DNA of 61,072 nucleotides from Deltaproteobacteria bacterium (GCA_005879795.1 VBKJ01000136.1:1-61072); one strand, 5' to 3'; shown: positions 36,646 through 44,443, counted from the stretch's first letter. The notes: generated by a model not told the origin, from the letters alone. Made by a program: numbers and translations.

Positions 36646-37089
36646 TCATGCCTTGAGGCGCCGCCTGGCGGCGTCGAGGTCGAGGACCACCCACAGCACG
36701 ATATCGTCGGAAGGGCGTGGGCTCCGTCGCGCCGAGGCGAGCATCTCCCAGTGCCGCGCTCCGCGCGGGCTGAGCCCCGCCACGTGGAGCCGCCCGTCGC
36801 GCGTACGGGCCAGCCGGAGCGCGCCGATGGTGTTGAGGAACCCGGGCGGCCGGGTCCTCAAGAAGCGGAGGAAGCGCGCAGCCCCCCGGACCGGCAGCCC
36901 GAGACCGACCAGCTCGTTCGCCAGCACGAACTCGATCAGGTTGTCCTCGGAGTAGAGGCGCGGCTTCCCGGCGCCGACGGTATCCGCGATCTCGGGCCGC
37001 ACGACGCCCTTCTCCGCCCAGTCGATGACCTGCCGCGGCTGGAGCCCGACCCTCGTGCAGACCGCTGCGCGCGAGTAGCCGCGCGTCAT
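36646..37089 (-). CDS. MerR-like transcriptional regulator
   Basis: 147 residues. The N terminus (YSRAAVCTRVGLQPRQVIDW, then AEKGVVRP) is a winged helix-turn-helix of the MerR type. GKPRLYSEDNLIEFVLANEL and GLGLPVRGAARFLRFLR follow as in MerR wing and linker. No Cys cluster for metal sensing; the C-terminal 50 residues are an unrecognised effector or dimer part. ATG 37089 sits only a few bases from an inverted repeat and promoter-like elements, suggesting a leaderless, self-regulated transcript. Divergent from the small protein/hybrid kinase operon, which it may control. Confidence 0.82.
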   Translation of the reverse strand: MTRGYSRAAVCTRVGLQPRQVIDWAEKGVVRPEIADTVGAGKPRLYSEDNLIEFVLANELVGLGLPVRGAARFLRFLRTRPPGFLNTIGALRLARTRDGRLHVAGLSPRGARHWEMLASARRSPRPSDDIVLWVVLDLDAARRRLKA

Positions 37090-37092
37090 ATA

Positions 37093-37125
37093 CGTATTTG
37101 TGTACGCGCCAGAGCGATTCGTCAA
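37093..37125 (-). promoter_or_regulatory. Putative promoter and operator of the MerR-like gene
   Basis: On the minus strand TTGACG (37120-37125) could be a -35 box. About 16-18 bases on is the AT-rich stretch TACACAAAT. The inverted repeat CGTA-N6-TACG at 37093-37106 overlaps it and ends four bases before the ATG. In this GC-rich DNA the AT-rich patch stands out. An autoregulatory site is inferred, not shown. Confidence 0.35.
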
Positions 37126-37237
37126 GAGCGCTCGCCCCACGACTTTTTTTTTCGCCCCTCCCGCATGCGCGGGAGGCCGTCGCAACGGAATTGCGATAAG
37201 CGGTTCACGAGAAGAGATCCGCGCGGGAGGAGGTCGC

Positions 37238-37687
37238 GTGAACAACCACGCATCAGATCACTCGCAGCGCGAGCAACGGAACTCGAAGGCGGGCGAAGTC
37301 CCCGGACGCGAGCCCGGGGCCGCCCCGGAGGGCGCTGCGGAGGCGGACGTCCGCCTCCTCGCGCCCGAGACCATCCTCGCCTCACAGTTCCTCGGCGAGC
37401 GCGTGTCACCCACGACGTTCAGCGGCGAGGCCCGGCTCGCGCTGGCGATCCTGCAGGACGCGATCCAGATCTACTGCAAGCCGGAGGCGTCCCTGCGCCT
37501 CCGTCGGGAGGCCGCGAGCTGGCTCGGCAGCAGCGATCGCTCCTGGTGCTTCTCGTTCGAGCGGATCTGCGAGGCGCTCGGGCTGGAGCCGGAGTATGTG
37601 CGCCGCGGCCTCGGCCCGCCGGGGAAGCACCTGCCGACGGCGCCGGGGTCGCGAGGGATCGTGTGCCGCCGAGCGAGGGCCGCGTGA
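37238..37687 (+). CDS. Small conserved-type protein coupled to a hybrid kinase
   Basis: 149 residues from GTG 37238, five bases after GGGAGGAGG. The first 45 residues are polar and disordered. The rest reads LLAPETILASQF, RLALAILQDAIQIYC, RRREAASWLG-type helices and WCFSFERICEALGLEPEYVR. The FSFERICEALGLEPEYVRRG end resembles a short helix-turn-helix and recurs in small proteins I associate with deltaproteobacteria. Its stop overlaps the GTG of the histidine kinase (GTGA 37684-37687), indicating a shared mRNA and probably a shared pathway. Confidence 0.72.
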   Translation: MNNHASDHSQREQRNSKAGEVPGREPGAAPEGAAEADVRLLAPETILASQFLGERVSPTTFSGEARLALAILQDAIQIYCKPEASLRLRREAASWLGSSDRSWCFSFERICEALGLEPEYVRRGLGPPGKHLPTAPGSRGIVCRRARAA

Positions 37688-39348
37688 CGGAAGAGCGCCG
37701 GGGCCGGGTCGCCGAGCAGATCGAGGTTCTGCGCGAGCGTGGGGAGGAGCTCGCCCGAGGGACGCGCACGCGCGACGCGTCACTCGAGATCGCCCCGGCG
37801 GAATCCTCTGCGGGGTTGCGGAGCGCGCTCGAGGCCGAGCGAGAGCTGATGGCCGCGATCCTGCGGAGCACGGGCGATGGCCTGGTGGCGGTCGATCGGA
37901 CGGGCAGCATCACCCTGGTCAACGACGTCGCCGAGACGCTTCTCGATGTGCGGAGGGAGAAGCTCCTGCGGCGGCGGCTCGCGGATACGCTCGCCTGCGC
38001 CGGGCGCCCGGTGCGCCTGACCCCTACCGCCGGCGCCGAGGGTGTAGCCTACGAGGTGACGCTCGAAGCCCCACAACAAATGCTCGATCTGCGCATCAGC
38101 CCCATCGCGAGCGGCGGCTACGTCCTCCTGGTGCGGGAGGTGACGGCCGAGCGCGCAGCCCGGGAGAGGGCGGAGCAGCAGGTGCGGCTCGCCGCCACCG
38201 GGCAGCTCGCCGCCGGCATCGCGCACGACTTCAACAATATCCTGTCGGTGGTGCTGACCCACGCGCAGTTGCTGCGCAACGACCCCACGCTCCCCGACGA
38301 CGTGCGCGTCAAGCTCAGGGCCATCGCCGACCAGGCGCGCCGGGGCGGACAGCTGGTCCGCCAGGTTCTGGATTTCAGCCACCGCACACCCACGCGTCGC
38401 CAGCGGGTCGATCTCGCCGCGTGCGTCAGGCAGACCGTGAACCTGCTCGAGCGGACCATCCCCGAGAACATCGTCATCGGCACCGCGCTGGCTCCGGGGG
38501 AGTGCGTGGCCGACGTCGACCCGGTCCGAGTCGAGCAGGTAGTGGCCAACCTCGCCTTCAACGCGCGCGACGCGATGCCGGGTGGGGGACGCCTTCGGAT
38601 CGAGCTCTCCCGCCGCACGCTGAAGGAAGGCGAGCGCCCGCCGCTCGCGGGCATGACGCCGGGGGAATGGGCCACGCTCTCGGTAGCGGACACGGGCTTC
38701 GGCATGTCGCCCGCCGTCCAGCGGCGACTCTTCGAACCCTTCTTCTCCACCAAGGCCGGGAAGGGAACGGGGCTCGGGCTGGCACAGGTCTACGGCATCG
38801 TGAAGGAGCACGGAGGTCATGTCGACGTGACGAGCGAGGTCGGCCGGGGAACGACCTTCACCGTGTACCTGCCGCTCGCGGACGTCCGCCGCGAGCCGCA
38901 GACGAGGGCTCCCGACGGGCCGCGGGAGGCGAAGGCGCCCGACGTCTTCGACTCCGCCGACGAGACGCTGCCGACTGGCGGGGGAGAGCTGGTCCTTCTC
39001 GTCGAGGACGACGCGACCTCGCGCGTCGCGAGCGCCGAGGCGCTCGAAGCCCTCGGATATCGCGTCCTCGCGGCGGAGACCGCGGAGCAGGCGTGGGAGC
39101 TGTGGGTGCGGCACGAAGACGAGGTCGCGCTCGTGCTCACCGACCTGGTGCTGCCGGGCGTGAGCGGCGCGTATCTCTGCTCGGCGCTGAGGCGTCAGGA
39201 CCGTGCCCCCGTCATCGTGATCTCCGGGTATCCGATCGACGGGAAGGACAGCCGGCTGGTCGGGGTGGCTCACCGGCTCCAGAAGCCCTTCGGGATCGAG
39301 CGCCTCGCCCGGGTGATCCACCACACGCTCGCCGGGTCGCGGCGCTGA
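37684..39348 (+). CDS. Hybrid sensor histidine kinase with PAS and C-terminal receiver
   Basis: 554 residues. N-terminal coiled region, PAS about 55-150 (LRSTGDGLVAVDRTGSITLV), HisKA dimerisation with phospho-His181 in GIAHDFNNIL (the HDFNN subtype), then an HATPase_c domain: NLAFNARDAMPGGG (N box), VADTGFGM (G1), KGTGLGLAQVYGIV (G2). Receiver about 435-550 with LLVEDD acidic pair, acceptor Asp487 in LVLTDLVLPG and Lys in LQKPFG. No membrane segment, so it is a cytoplasmic sensor. Complete in all catalytic residues. Overlaps the small upstream gene by GTGA. Confidence 0.95.
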   Translation: MTEERRGRVAEQIEVLRERGEELARGTRTRDASLEIAPAESSAGLRSALEAERELMAAILRSTGDGLVAVDRTGSITLVNDVAETLLDVRREKLLRRRLADTLACAGRPVRLTPTAGAEGVAYEVTLEAPQQMLDLRISPIASGGYVLLVREVTAERAARERAEQQVRLAATGQLAAGIAHDFNNILSVVLTHAQLLRNDPTLPDDVRVKLRAIADQARRGGQLVRQVLDFSHRTPTRRQRVDLAACVRQTVNLLERTIPENIVIGTALAPGECVADVDPVRVEQVVANLAFNARDAMPGGGRLRIELSRRTLKEGERPPLAGMTPGEWATLSVADTGFGMSPAVQRRLFEPFFSTKAGKGTGLGLAQVYGIVKEHGGHVDVTSEVGRGTTFTVYLPLADVRREPQTRAPDGPREAKAPDVFDSADETLPTGGGELVLLVEDDATSRVASAEALEALGYRVLAAETAEQAWELWVRHEDEVALVLTDLVLPGVSGAYLCSALRRQDRAPVIVISGYPIDGKDSRLVGVAHRLQKPFGIERLARVIHHTLAGSRR

Positions 39349-39595
39349 CCGCTCGCCACGGCGTGGTGGTTGGCCCCGGACGTCCGTGCCCTGTGGGGGC
39401 TACGCCGCTTGCTTGCGAAGGAGCGCGAGGCGACCCCGTCACAGCGTGGCGATGCGCTCGCGGCCGAGCGAGGATGCCCGCGACAGTCTCTATGTTACGA
39501 GGATGTTACGGCCCGAGCCCAACGGCATGTTGATCGGCGCAACCCGGGCAGGATATGCAGCCGGTCATCCTCCTCCCCAAGGTGCGGGGTTTCGA

Positions 39596-39793
39596 ATGAA
39601 GGGTTGGGAAGACGACCTGCTGGACCACCTCGTGTGGCTGACGCTCATGCACGCTGGTTGCGGAATCACCCGGGACGAAGCGGTGGCCGAGTTGAAGCGT
39701 GAGTTTCCCCCGCTCGCGGACGAGGCGCTGGCACGCAGCCGCAGCCGCCGTCCGGGTCGGGCGGTGGACACGACAGTGCCGACCGCCCGGTAG
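39596..39793 (+). CDS. Possible small protein
   Basis: 65 residues from ATG 39596: MKGWEDDLLDHLVWLTLMHA, then ITRDEAVAELKREFPPLADE. The first 45 residues look like two amphipathic helices of real protein character, while the end is Arg-rich. No clear ribosome site. It lies in a gene-poor region beside a presumed element scar. Could be a small regulator or a chance frame. Confidence 0.35.
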   Translation: MKGWEDDLLDHLVWLTLMHAGCGITRDEAVAELKREFPPLADEALARSRSRRPGRAVDTTVPTAR

Positions 39794-40101
39794 CTCCACC
39801 GCCTTCGCCACTCCTCGGCACCCCGCGTGCGCGGGCGTCGTGCTCCGCCCAAGGTTGACGCCGTCCTTGGCGGCGCGCCGCCGTCCCCCCGGCTTGTCAA
39901 AGGCCGCGGTCATCGCCTGACAAGCCTCATGCTGCGTCACCTGCGTGGAGGGTTGGGGCCGCGAACACGACGGGACCGCGCGCAAAACCGAACGTTGGAG
40001 GGCGCCGGTCGCTGCCGGCATGACGCCAGCGCGGCCAGTCGTGCCCTCGCCTGGTTGCCATCGCGCTGGCCGCTCGTTTGCTTGAGCTGCGCGGAGGCTT
40101 C
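39794..40101. other. Intergenic, no gene seen
   Basis: About 300 bases with short Arg/Pro-rich frames only and no RNA fold or motif that I recognise. Confidence 0.4.
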
Positions 40102-40242
40102 ATGGGGCAGGCAGGCAAGCACTGGGGATTCGCGCTCGTCGTAACCGCTCTCGCCGTCACCGGCGTTCTCACCGCCCTCGGGATACCGCAGTTTCACACG
40201 GACTCGGCGTGGAGGCAGATCTGCCTCGCTTTCCTGCCCTGA
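40102..40242 (+). CDS. Possible 46-residue single-span membrane peptide
   Basis: ATG 40102 follows GCGGAGGCTTC, a good ribosome site with short spacing. The peptide MGQAGKHWGFALVVTALAVT continues VLTALGIPQFHT and ends CLAFLP. One hydrophobic helix (about 9-28) follows a positively charged start. A cleaved signal peptide is also possible. Directly after it, in another frame, TTLTVSRPFRLD and following residues look like a decayed piece of a further small protein. Confidence 0.4.
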   Translation: MGQAGKHWGFALVVTALAVTGVLTALGIPQFHTDSAWRQICLAFLP

Positions 40243-41007
40243 CACGGCCGCCCTCGAGCGCACCACGCTGACAGTCTCGCGCCCGTTTCGGCTCGATCAC
40301 CTGGAGCTGGGCGAGCTGCGTGCTGCCGTGCCGCCGTTGCCGCTCGCTGGCGCCTGACTACCCGCCCCCGCGAGCGTGCCCAGCAGCGCTCGGCGGGCCT
40401 GCTCGTTGTGCCGTACGTGTCGGCCTAACAACGCCGACCCGCATCACTCAGGCGGCCGCAGTCGGCCGGATGCACACCGCAAGGCGAAGCGACCAGCCCT
40501 GATCGGGACGGCGGGCCGCGGCCCGACAGGCATGAGCACGGTCACGGCAAAGGAAGGGATACCCAAGACCTGTCTCGCCCGGCGCCGGAAGAAGTACGAG
40601 CGTCGGTTGCACACCGTGACCGCACGCGGGCAGCACACTCCGGCAGCCGACGGCAACCTGTACAGGCCACTTTGGCTGGGTAAGGAAGCGTTCCTCGTCG
40701 CCGCCAGCGACCGATGCGCACCGCGCCACTCCGCACCTACCGCGCTCGTGCAAGCCGTATGGGTGCGCGAGATTCCCGTCGGCCCGGGGACGAGACGCTC
40801 GCCCGCGTTGGGCGCATCCCGCGGGGCGCGAACATTCCCTTCGCCGTCGCGGGCGGGTTCGCGATGGTCGAGGATGGCCAGCAGATAGCAGCAGGGCAGA
40901 TAGGCAGATGACCGATATCAGCGGCCTTTCTCGGGCCCGCGTACGTGACACCCGAACGCGGACGTTCGCCGACCACTACGTCCGATAGGACCCGAGTAAC
41001 TGGCTAG
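40243..41007. other. Gene-poor stretch with decayed fragments
   Basis: About 765 bases. Frames are Arg/Pro/Thr-rich with mixed composition. A fragment TTLTVSRPFRLDHLELGELR (frame ending at TGA about 40357-40359) resembles the middle of a small exported or regulatory protein but has no start. Nothing else is supportable. Base usage is more even than in flanking genes, consistent with non-coding or imported DNA. Confidence 0.4.
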
Positions 41008-41382
41008 CTAGCTGATCCTGATCTTGCAGGAGGCATCCCGATCAGGTAGCCGCGTGGCGTTCGTCGACGGGCTGACGAAGTCGAAGTTCCACCAGCCGTC
41101 GTTCGGTTCCGCAAACGTCCCGCTCCAGGTGCCGTCTGGGTTGACGGCGAGGGGGCCGTAGGTGTGCGTCGGCGCCTCGTAGTTCGTGACGACCAGGTCG
41201 ACCTCGACTCCGGTCGGTAGGCCGACCGCGTTGACCGTGAACGACTGCCCGACTAGGGCGGTGCTGGGGGTGAAGGAACATGAGCCCGATCCGTTCCCGT
41301 GGCTGTAGCCGCCGCCGTGTGCATCGGGCGCGACCGCAACCGTAGCGAAGACGACAGCTGCTGCCAAAACCAGGGGCTTCAT
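41008..41382 (-). CDS. Small exported Ig-like protein
   Basis: 124 residues. GAAGGAGGAC lies nine bases before ATG 41382. MKPLVLAAAVVFATVAVAPD is the signal peptide. The mature part has SCSFTPSTALVGQSFTVNAV, GLPTGVEVDLVVTN, DGTWSGTFAEPNDGWWNFDF and a terminal Cys (ASCKIRIS). That is an Ig-like beta sandwich with one probable disulphide. Secreted or periplasmic, function unknown. It lies next to the integrase remnant, so it may be cargo of the former element. Confidence 0.75.
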   Translation of the reverse strand: MKPLVLAAAVVFATVAVAPDAHGGGYSHGNGSGSCSFTPSTALVGQSFTVNAVGLPTGVEVDLVVTNYEAPTHTYGPLAVNPDGTWSGTFAEPNDGWWNFDFVSPSTNATRLPDRDASCKIRIS

Positions 41383-41523
41383 CGCGCGTCCTCCTTCATC
41401 GCGTTTTCTGGGCATAGCTCTCACTGGCCAAAGTTGACGTAACCGCCCAGAGCACAGTTCGGGCAATACCCAGCCGGTGCGTGTTCGGGTATCCCCTCAA
41501 ACCGTGATGCCAGAGTCGCCGCC

Positions 41524-41808
41524 GTGCTCCGCGCCAAACCCGCCCCGCTCCACGCGACCGACGAAACGTTCCTCTTCACGACGCCGACCGGGCGCCCGAT
41601 CGACGAGGAACGGTTCGTCGAGAAGCACTGGCACCGCGCCATCCGGGCGACCGGCATCCGCCCGCGGAAGTTCTACGCCACCCGGCACACGTTCATCTCG
41701 GCCGCGCTCAGCAAGGGGGCGAGCCTCAAGTGGGTCGCCCGGTACTGCGGCACCTCGGTCGAGATGATCGACGAGCACTACGGGAAGTGGCTCGGTGACG
41801 ACGGCTGA
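41524..41808 (+). pseudogene. C-terminal remnant of a tyrosine recombinase (phage-type integrase)
   Basis: Open frame of 95 codons encoding DETFLFTTPTGRPIDEERF, KHWHRAIRATGIRPRKFYAT, RHTFISAALSKGASLKWVAR, YCGTSVEMIDEHYGKWL. The RHTF box (Arg of the catalytic set) and the Tyr in EHYGKW fit the C-terminal catalytic half of site-specific integrases. A full protein has about 350-400 residues, so the core-binding domain and first catalytic Arg are missing. Upstream DNA does not continue the family in any frame. The end lies 95 bases from a tRNA-Ser-like repeat. Confidence 0.8.
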
Positions 41809-41903
41809 CAGCTCGCCATCCTGGCGACCCGACCGACCGGGCCTCGGAGGTGCAACCTTTGGTGAAACCTTTCGCGGAGCGCCGGAAAACGTAGAGCAGG
41901 CAA

Positions 41904-41970
41904 GAGGGGGGGAAATTCGAACTCCCGAGGGCTTTCGACCCTGGCGGCTTTCAAGACCGCTGCCTTCAAC
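41904..41970 (-). repeat. Partial tRNA-Ser(UGA) copy, probable attachment-site duplicate
   Basis: 67 bases matching 42793-42859 in the same orientation with three mismatches. It covers tRNA nucleotides about 20 to 86 (D loop to 3' end) but lacks the 5' acceptor strand, so cannot make a tRNA. Anticodon loop is CTTGAAA with canonical U33. A duplicated tRNA 3' portion beside an integrase remnant is the classic footprint of integration into a tRNA gene. Confidence 0.8.
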
Positions 41971-42044
41971 GGCGCTCCTCCTCGCTACTCCGGACGCGTC
42001 GAGCGCCCCGCAGGCCGCCGCCACCGCCGAGCGTTCACCACGAG

Positions 42045-42734
42045 CTATGACGCTGATGCGGCGAAGCTCCCGAGGAAGCGGCCAACCTCTTCCTCGATCG
42101 GGAGCGGCTCCGCTCCCGGGGGAAACTCGTCGAAGAACCCGATCTGAACGAACCGTGAGGTGGCAGTCAGCGCCGGACACCAGAAGGTGGTGCCGCGACG
42201 GACCTTGCGGACGGTCGGCCAGCTGGGACGGTCCATCGTGTGAAACACGACGCGGACGCATGGGCGCCCGAGGGAACGGTCCACCGAGACGTCGGCCTCT
42301 GCGCGCTCGTACTGTAGTCGGTCACGAATCTCCGCTCGTACCCCCTGCTCGACTCGCGCATGCAGGGCCACCATGTCCGCACCGACGATCGACGGTCGCC
42401 GGATCAGGATGAACGCGCCGGCGCGTCGGTAGTCCGTGCTCGCCATTCTCGCGAACTTGAGCAGGTTCGCGTGCTTGCGCGCCACGTGGTCGCCATCGGC
42501 CGGGTCGAGCCATGATCCGCTCTCGTTGCCCCGTGCGAAGGCGAAGCGCCAAGGCCCCTGGGGAGGCAGCACCGACACGCCTTGCAGCTCGTAGCGCTCG
42601 TTCTCGTTCGGAACGGGATGGAATGGCCTGAGCGACTGTTCCAATGCATGAAGCTCCGGTCCGCAACCGACCAAGGCACCCACGGCGAGCCCCAGAAGGC
42701 CGCCCCCGATAGCCGCCCTTCCCCATCGCTCCAT
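42045..42734 (-). CDS. Putative lipoprotein of unknown function
   Basis: 229 residues from ATG 42734. Signal MERWGRAAIGGGLLGLAVGA ends in lipobox LVGC (Cys about 24). The mature part is soluble: YELQGVSVLPPQGPWRFAFA, WLDPADGDHVARKHANLLKF, VVFHTMDRPSWP and FVQIGFFDEFPPG. It resembles lipoproteins that have an N-terminal beta strand region and a trailing helix, but no named family. It is the only gene between the two tRNA-Ser copies, so it is either cargo of a small element or was enclosed by the duplication. Ribosome site weak. Confidence 0.65.
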   Translation of the reverse strand: MERWGRAAIGGGLLGLAVGALVGCGPELHALEQSLRPFHPVPNENERYELQGVSVLPPQGPWRFAFARGNESGSWLDPADGDHVARKHANLLKFARMASTDYRRAGAFILIRRPSIVGADMVALHARVEQGVRAEIRDRLQYERAEADVSVDRSLGRPCVRVVFHTMDRPSWPTVRKVRRGTTFWCPALTATSRFVQIGFFDEFPPGAEPLPIEEEVGRFLGSFAASAS

Positions 42735-42790
42735 CGGTGAGTCAGATTGGGATCGGCATGGGCTCCGGGTCATCTCAAACCAGCATAAAG

Positions 42791-42878
42791 CGGAGGGGGG
42801 GAGATTCGAACTCCCGAGGGCTTTCGACCCTGGCGGTTTTCAGGACCGCTGCCTTCAACCGGGCTCGGCCACCCCTCC
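42791..42878 (-). tRNA. tRNA-Ser(UGA), with atypical C33
   Basis: On the minus strand acceptor GGAGGGG pairs with CCCCTCC, with discriminator G. D arm GCCGAGCCCGGTTGAAGGC. Anticodon arm GCGGT-CCTGAAA-ACCGC gives anticodon TGA (decodes UCA/UCG and others by wobble). Long variable arm and T arm GGGAG-TTCGAAT-CTCCC. Position 33 is C, not the near-universal U. All else is normal for a class II tRNA-Ser. CCA not encoded. Confidence 0.9.
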
Positions 42879-43006
42879 CGGCGCGCGCGCCCCACCTCTT
42901 ACACGTGACGGCGCGCGAGCTAAAGGGCACATGAGCCCGCACGGCGCCCGCTGCCGCGGGCGCGGGCTTGAGCGACCCGCTGAGTCTGCGGACAATGTGA
43001 GGAACG

Positions 43007-43408
43007 ATGCGGACGTGGACGACGCTCGGCGCGGCCCTCGGGATCGCCCTCTTCCTTCACGCCCCTGCGTGGGCGCAGACGCTCGGCGAGTTGTCCGCCG
43101 CCCAAGGGGTCGGCGGCAGCGTCACGGCGGCCGGGGCGAGCGGCGCCACGACTGCGCGCGCCGTGCGCGACGCCATCACGAGCCACCTCTCCGGGAGCGG
43201 CGTCTCTTCGAGCGGCGGCAAGAGCGCGTGGGTTGACGGCGACTCGCACGGCCAGGCGAGCTCGGCCAAGGGCTGGGCGAGTGCGCGCTCCGGGTCGGGC
43301 GCCGGCGCGAAGGGCTGGCTGACGGCGAGCGCCGGACGGGCAGCGCCCGGCGCCGCCAAGGGCTGGGCTAGCCGGGACAGGGGGCAGGCCGCCCCCCGCC
43401 GGAAGTAG
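43007..43408 (+). CDS. Small exported Gly/Ser/Ala-rich repeat protein
   Basis: 133 residues. MRTWTTLGAALGIALFLHAP begins a signal peptide ending AWAQ. Mature part: a short helical region (TTARAVRDAITSHLSG) and then imperfect repeats of AKGWASA / AKGWLTA / AKGWASR in a Gly/Ser-rich background, ending basic (APRRK). No Cys. Probably a disordered envelope protein. Only a weak ribosome site. Function unknown. Confidence 0.6.
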   Translation: MRTWTTLGAALGIALFLHAPAWAQTLGELSAAQGVGGSVTAAGASGATTARAVRDAITSHLSGSGVSSSGGKSAWVDGDSHGQASSAKGWASARSGSGAGAKGWLTASAGRAAPGAAKGWASRDRGQAAPRRK

Positions 43409-43420
43409 CTGTTCCGCGTC

Positions 43421-44443
43421 CTACGACGGCGACACGCCCTTCGCACTCAGCTCCTCGTCGATCAGCTCTTTGAACTTCTCGAAGGGCTGCGCGCCGGAGA
43501 GCATGCGTCCGTTGATGAAGAAGGCGGGCGTGCCGTTCACGCCGACCTTCCCGCCGTCGGCGATGTCCTTGTCGATCGCCGCCTTGAACGGCTTGTCCTT
43601 CAGGCACTGCTCGAACTTGGCCTCGTCGAGGCCGACGTCCTTCGCGTATTCCTTCAGCTTGTCCTCGCCGAGCGCTGTCTGGTTGGCGAACAGCTTGGCG
43701 TGGTACGGCCAGAACTTGCCCTGGGCATGGGCGCAGTTCGCCGCCTCGGAGGCGGGGCGCGCCTGCGGGTGGAACGGCAGCGGATAGTCGCGGTAGACGA
43801 TCCGCACCTTCTCGCCGTAAGCCTTCAACACCTCGTCGACGGTGCCCTCCGCCCGGCCACAGAACGGGCACTGGTAGTCGGAGAACTCGATGATCGTGAC
43901 CGGCGCCTTCGCGCCCCCACCCCGCTCCGGGCGGCCCGCCGTCGCCACGTCGATCACGGGCGGCCGGAGTGCGACCGTCGTCTTGTGCTTCTTCTTGAGG
44001 TCCGCGACGAAGGCCGCCTCTCCCTGCTCCGCGCGCTGCTGCTTCAGGTACTCGACGATGCGGGGCCTGACCTGTTCGAGCGTCTGCGAGCCGAGTTGCG
44101 CCTTGTTGTCGTCGTAGACCTTCTGGATCTCGGCGTCGGTCGGCTCGGTCACCTTGGCGGTCACCTCCTGCTTCCTGAGCTCCTCGACCGACGTGCCGCG
44201 CGTCTTCGCCTCCTGCTTGAAGAGCTCGTCGGCGATCATCTCGTCGAGCCCCTCGCGCAGGGTCTCGTAGCGCTGGTTCTCGAGCTCGATCAGCTTTGCG
44301 CGCACGTGGTCCTCGAGCTCGGCACGCGTGATGGTGCGCTCGCCGACCGTGGCGACCTTGCCGGCCTGAGCGGCCAAGCTCGCGGGCACGACGGCGAGAG
44401 ACGCGGCGAGAGCCACGACCGTCAGGGCGCTCGCTATCTTCAT
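43421..44443 (-). CDS. Exported SurA-like chaperone region fused to DsbA-type thioredoxin domain
   Basis: 340 residues. GGAGGATTCCCGG before ATG; MKIASALTVVALAASLAVVP is the signal peptide. Residues about 25-160 resemble the helical SurA/PpiC N-terminal region (VGERTITRAELEDHVRAKLI, MIADELFKQEA). Residues about 165-335 are a DsbA/DsbG-like thioredoxin fold (VTIIEFSDYQCPFCGRAEGT, then GVNGTPAFFINGR with cis-Pro). The CPFC active site suggests disulphide formation or thiol reduction on exported proteins. A domain fusion of chaperone helices with a thiol oxidoreductase is known in deltaproteobacteria-like genomes. No parvulin catalytic domain. Confidence 0.88.
   Translation of the reverse strand: MKIASALTVVALAASLAVVPASLAAQAGKVATVGERTITRAELEDHVRAKLIELENQRYETLREGLDEMIADELFKQEAKTRGTSVEELRKQEVTAKVTEPTDAEIQKVYDDNKAQLGSQTLEQVRPRIVEYLKQQRAEQGEAAFVADLKKKHKTTVALRPPVIDVATAGRPERGGGAKAPVTIIEFSDYQCPFCGRAEGTVDEVLKAYGEKVRIVYRDYPLPFHPQARPASEAANCAHAQGKFWPYHAKLFANQTALGEDKLKEYAKDVGLDEAKFEQCLKDKPFKAAIDKDIADGGKVGVNGTPAFFINGRMLSGAQPFEKFKELIDEELSAKGVSPS

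Noticed and set aside
40376-40888. Plus-strand frame of 170 codons in the gene-poor region
   Set aside because: Arg/Pro/Thr-rich, no motif and no ribosome site; more likely chance.
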